Source of the DNA: Nonomuraea thailandensis
GTDB taxonomy: Bacteria > Actinomycetota > Actinomycetes > Streptosporangiales > Streptosporangiaceae
Direction: 5' to 3'
Assembly: GCF_024172165.1 (NCBI RefSeq)
Contig: NZ_JAMZEB010000002.1
Span: 1,509,501-1,573,500 of the forward strand
DNA: 64,000 nt
Within the stretch, counting starts at the first letter, position 1, and each line of letters begins with the position of its first letter. The translations under genes were made by a program, and so were the position numbers. Below are positions 62,118 through 64,000 of this stretch, piece by piece. The notes beneath the pieces were generated by a model. That model saw only the letters and a program-made list of their open reading frames with translations. It searched no databases and was not told the origin of the DNA.

Positions 62118-63716
62118 ATGATCATCGCCAATGACATCGAGCTGCGCGCGGGCGCGCGCCTGCTCATCGAGAAAGCCTCGTTCCGGGTCAATCCCGGTGA
62201 CAAGATCGGGCTCGTCGGCCGCAACGGCGCGGGCAAGACGACGCTGACCAAGGTGCTGGCGGGCGAGGGCATACCCGCCGCCGGCACCGTCGCCACCACG
62301 GGCAGCGTCGGCTACCTGCCGCAGGACCCGCGCACCGGCGACCTGCAGGTGCTCGCCCGCGACCGCATCCTGTCGGCGCGCGGGCTCGACGAGGTCATCC
62401 GCAAGCTGCGCGAGGCCGAGCTCGGCATGTCCTCCGCCGACGACCGCACCAGGGAGAAGGCCGTCAGGCGGTACGGGCGGCTCGAAGATCAGATGCACGT
62501 CCTGGGCGGATACGCCGCCGAGTCGGAGGCCGCCTCCATCGCCTCCAGTCTGGGCCTGCCCGACCGGGTGCTCGGGCAGCCGCTGCAAACGCTTTCCGGC
62601 GGCCAGCGCAGGCGCGTGGAATTGGCGCGAATTCTTTTCAGCGGGGCGGAAACTCTCCTTCTCGACGAGCCCACAAACCACCTAGATGCGGACTCAATCG
62701 GGTGGCTTCGTGATTTTTTGCGCAGTCATCAAGGTGGCTTGGTGATCATCAGCCACGATGTCGGCCTTCTTGAAGCGACGGTCAACAAGGTCCTGCACCT
62801 GGACGCCAACCGGTCGGTGATCGATCACTACAACGTCGGCTGGAAGGCCTACCTGGCCCAGCGCGAGACCGACGAGAAGCGCAGGAAGCGCGAGCGGGCC
62901 AACGCCGAGAAACAGGCCGGCGCGCTGCTGGCGCAGGCCGACAAGATGCGCGCCAAGGCCACCAAGGCCAAGGCCGCCCAGGACATGATGCGCCGGGCGC
63001 ACCGCCTGCTGGCCGGCACCGAGGAGGAGCGGCAGAGCGACAAGGTGGCGCGGCTGCGCTTCCCCGAGCCGCAGCCGTGCGGGCGCACGCCGCTGACGGC
63101 CGAAGGGCTGTCCAAGTCGTACGGGTCGCTGGAGGTGTTCACCGACGTCGACGTGGCCATCGACCGAGGTCACCGAGTCGTCATCCTCGGCCTGAACGGC
63201 GCGGGCAAGACGACGCTGCTGCGCATACTCGGCGGCATGGAGGAGCCCGACACCGGAGCGCTGAAGCCGGGCCACGGCCTCAAGGTCGGCTACTACGCCC
63301 AGGAGCACGAGACGCTCGACGCCGACCGTACGCTGCTGGAGAACATGCGCTCGGCCGGCGGCGAATTCACCGACACCGAGTTGCGCAAGGTGCTCGGCTC
63401 GTTCCTGTTCACCGGTGACGACGTCGACAAGCCCGCCGGCGTTCTGTCCGGTGGTGAGAAGACCAGGCTCGCACTAGCGATCTTGGTGCTCTCCAGTGCC
63501 AATGTCCTCCTTCTCGACGAGCCCACGAACAACCTCGATCCGGTCAGCCGCGAGCAGGTTCTCAACGCTCTGAGGTCGTATTCAGGAGCAATCGTCCTAG
63601 TCACACATGACGAGGGTGCCGTTGACGCCCTGTCACCGGATAGGGTGATCTTGCTACCTGACGGAACTGAAGACGCGTGGAGCGACGAATTTTCCGATCT
63701 TGTGGCACTTGCCTGA
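62118..63716 (+). CDS. ABC-F family ATPase
   Basis: 532 residues, two ABC domains and no membrane helices. Domain 1: GRNGAGKTTLTK, LSGGQRRRVELARI, LLLDEPTNHLD. A charged linker near 245-305 (KRRKRERANAEKQ) follows. Domain 2: GLNGAGKTTLLR, LSGGEKTRLALAIL, LLLDEPTNNLD. ABC-F proteins bind the ribosomal E site and either rescue stalled translation or protect from antibiotics. This one is of the general Uup/EttA-like sort; no specific antibiotic link is visible. Codon use near 62640-62720 and 63590-63716 is noticeably less GC-rich than the rest. Confidence 0.93.
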   Translation: MIIANDIELRAGARLLIEKASFRVNPGDKIGLVGRNGAGKTTLTKVLAGEGIPAAGTVATTGSVGYLPQDPRTGDLQVLARDRILSARGLDEVIRKLREAELGMSSADDRTREKAVRRYGRLEDQMHVLGGYAAESEAASIASSLGLPDRVLGQPLQTLSGGQRRRVELARILFSGAETLLLDEPTNHLDADSIGWLRDFLRSHQGGLVIISHDVGLLEATVNKVLHLDANRSVIDHYNVGWKAYLAQRETDEKRRKRERANAEKQAGALLAQADKMRAKATKAKAAQDMMRRAHRLLAGTEEERQSDKVARLRFPEPQPCGRTPLTAEGLSKSYGSLEVFTDVDVAIDRGHRVVILGLNGAGKTTLLRILGGMEEPDTGALKPGHGLKVGYYAQEHETLDADRTLLENMRSAGGEFTDTELRKVLGSFLFTGDDVDKPAGVLSGGEKTRLALAILVLSSANVLLLDEPTNNLDPVSREQVLNALRSYSGAIVLVTHDEGAVDALSPDRVILLPDGTEDAWSDEFSDLVALA

Positions 63717-63829
63717 TCTTAATTTGAGTGGGTACGGATCTTTTCCCGTGGAGTAGGTAGCCGATCCCGCTGAAATGACTGATCATGGCGGAGTAACGCT
63801 GCGGAAGTCCGGCACTACAGGAGGTACTC

Positions 63830-64000
63830 GTGGCCGAGACACTGAAGAAGGGCACCCGGGTCACCGGGGCCGACCGGGAAAAACTGGCCGGCGATCTCAA
63901 GAAGCGCTACGCCGCGGGCGAAAGCATCCGTGCGCTGGCCGCTTCGACCGGTCGGTCTTACGGGTTCATCCACCGCATCCTCAGCGAGTCCGGTGTGACT
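63830..64000 (+). CDS. Small helix-turn-helix protein (cut by the window end)
   Basis: 57 codons are visible from a GTG after AGGAGG. The sequence has the start VAETLKKGTRVTG followed by a helix-turn-helix (YAAGESIRALAASTGRSYGF, then IHRILSESGV). Similar proteins of about 70 residues are conserved in actinomycetes with unknown targets. The gene continues past 64000. Confidence 0.85.
   Translation, partial: MAETLKKGTRVTGADREKLAGDLKKRYAAGESIRALAASTGRSYGFIHRILSESGVT

Overview
The window is very GC-rich, densely packed DNA with many GTG and TTG starts and 1-4 base gene overlaps. The gene set (OpcA-dependent glucose-6-phosphate dehydrogenase, a SufR-led suf operon with SufU and SufT, Vms1-like release factor, sugar ABC importers without their own ATPase) points to an actinomycete, most likely a Streptosporangiaceae-type filamentous genus such as Nonomuraea. 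That placement is inference; no rRNA, tRNA, CRISPR array, insertion sequence or prophage was seen.

Layout. 1-630: end of one gene and a small lipoprotein. 634-8833 (minus): pentose phosphate operon tkt-tal-pgi-zwf-opcA-pgl. 9133-13350: haem O synthase (ctaB), a PrsW-type membrane protease, a SanA/YdcF-like protein and haem A synthase (ctaA). 13394-21140: a hydroxyproline catabolic operon encoding a three-subunit D-hydroxyproline dehydrogenase, a DapA-like deaminase, two proline-racemase-superfamily enzymes, an ornithine-cyclodeaminase-like reductase and a GntR regulator. 21398-26737: EamA and MFS exporters and a drug-type ABC exporter. 26730-33225: the suf Fe-S assembly operon, with an iron-box-like site and a SufR-box-like site in front and a clear terminator behind.

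33493-35418 is a DEAD-box RNA helicase. 35479-38541 (minus) is a sugar ABC importer without ATPase. 38819-43781 holds the least explained DNA in the window: a 1035-residue protein of unknown function one base ahead of a 617-residue protein that combines a pre-toxin-like hydrophobic middle with a C-terminal PD-(D/E)xK nuclease-like core. I regard this pair as the best candidate for an undescribed system. 43849-46712: CE7 esterase, hisE, hisG and a beta-carbonic anhydrase. 46732-50623: a broken phosphatase/nuclease gene, a Tat-lipoprotein PLP enzyme, a degenerate EAL-CBS protein and a Vms1-like peptidyl-tRNA hydrolase. 50777-52261: an NmrA-like reductase divergent from a TetR regulator.

52275-62005 is a rhamnogalacturonan (pectin) utilisation cluster: LacI regulator, YesU-like and YesL-like proteins, LplA/B/C-type importer, a rhamnogalacturonan acetylesterase and an exo-rhamnogalacturonan lyase. 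The esterase and lyase lack signal peptides, so oligosaccharides are probably imported first and deacetylated and cleaved inside the cell. The same 14-bp operator-like palindrome lies ahead of lacI and ahead of the transport operon. The window ends with an ABC-F ATPase and the start of a small helix-turn-helix protein.
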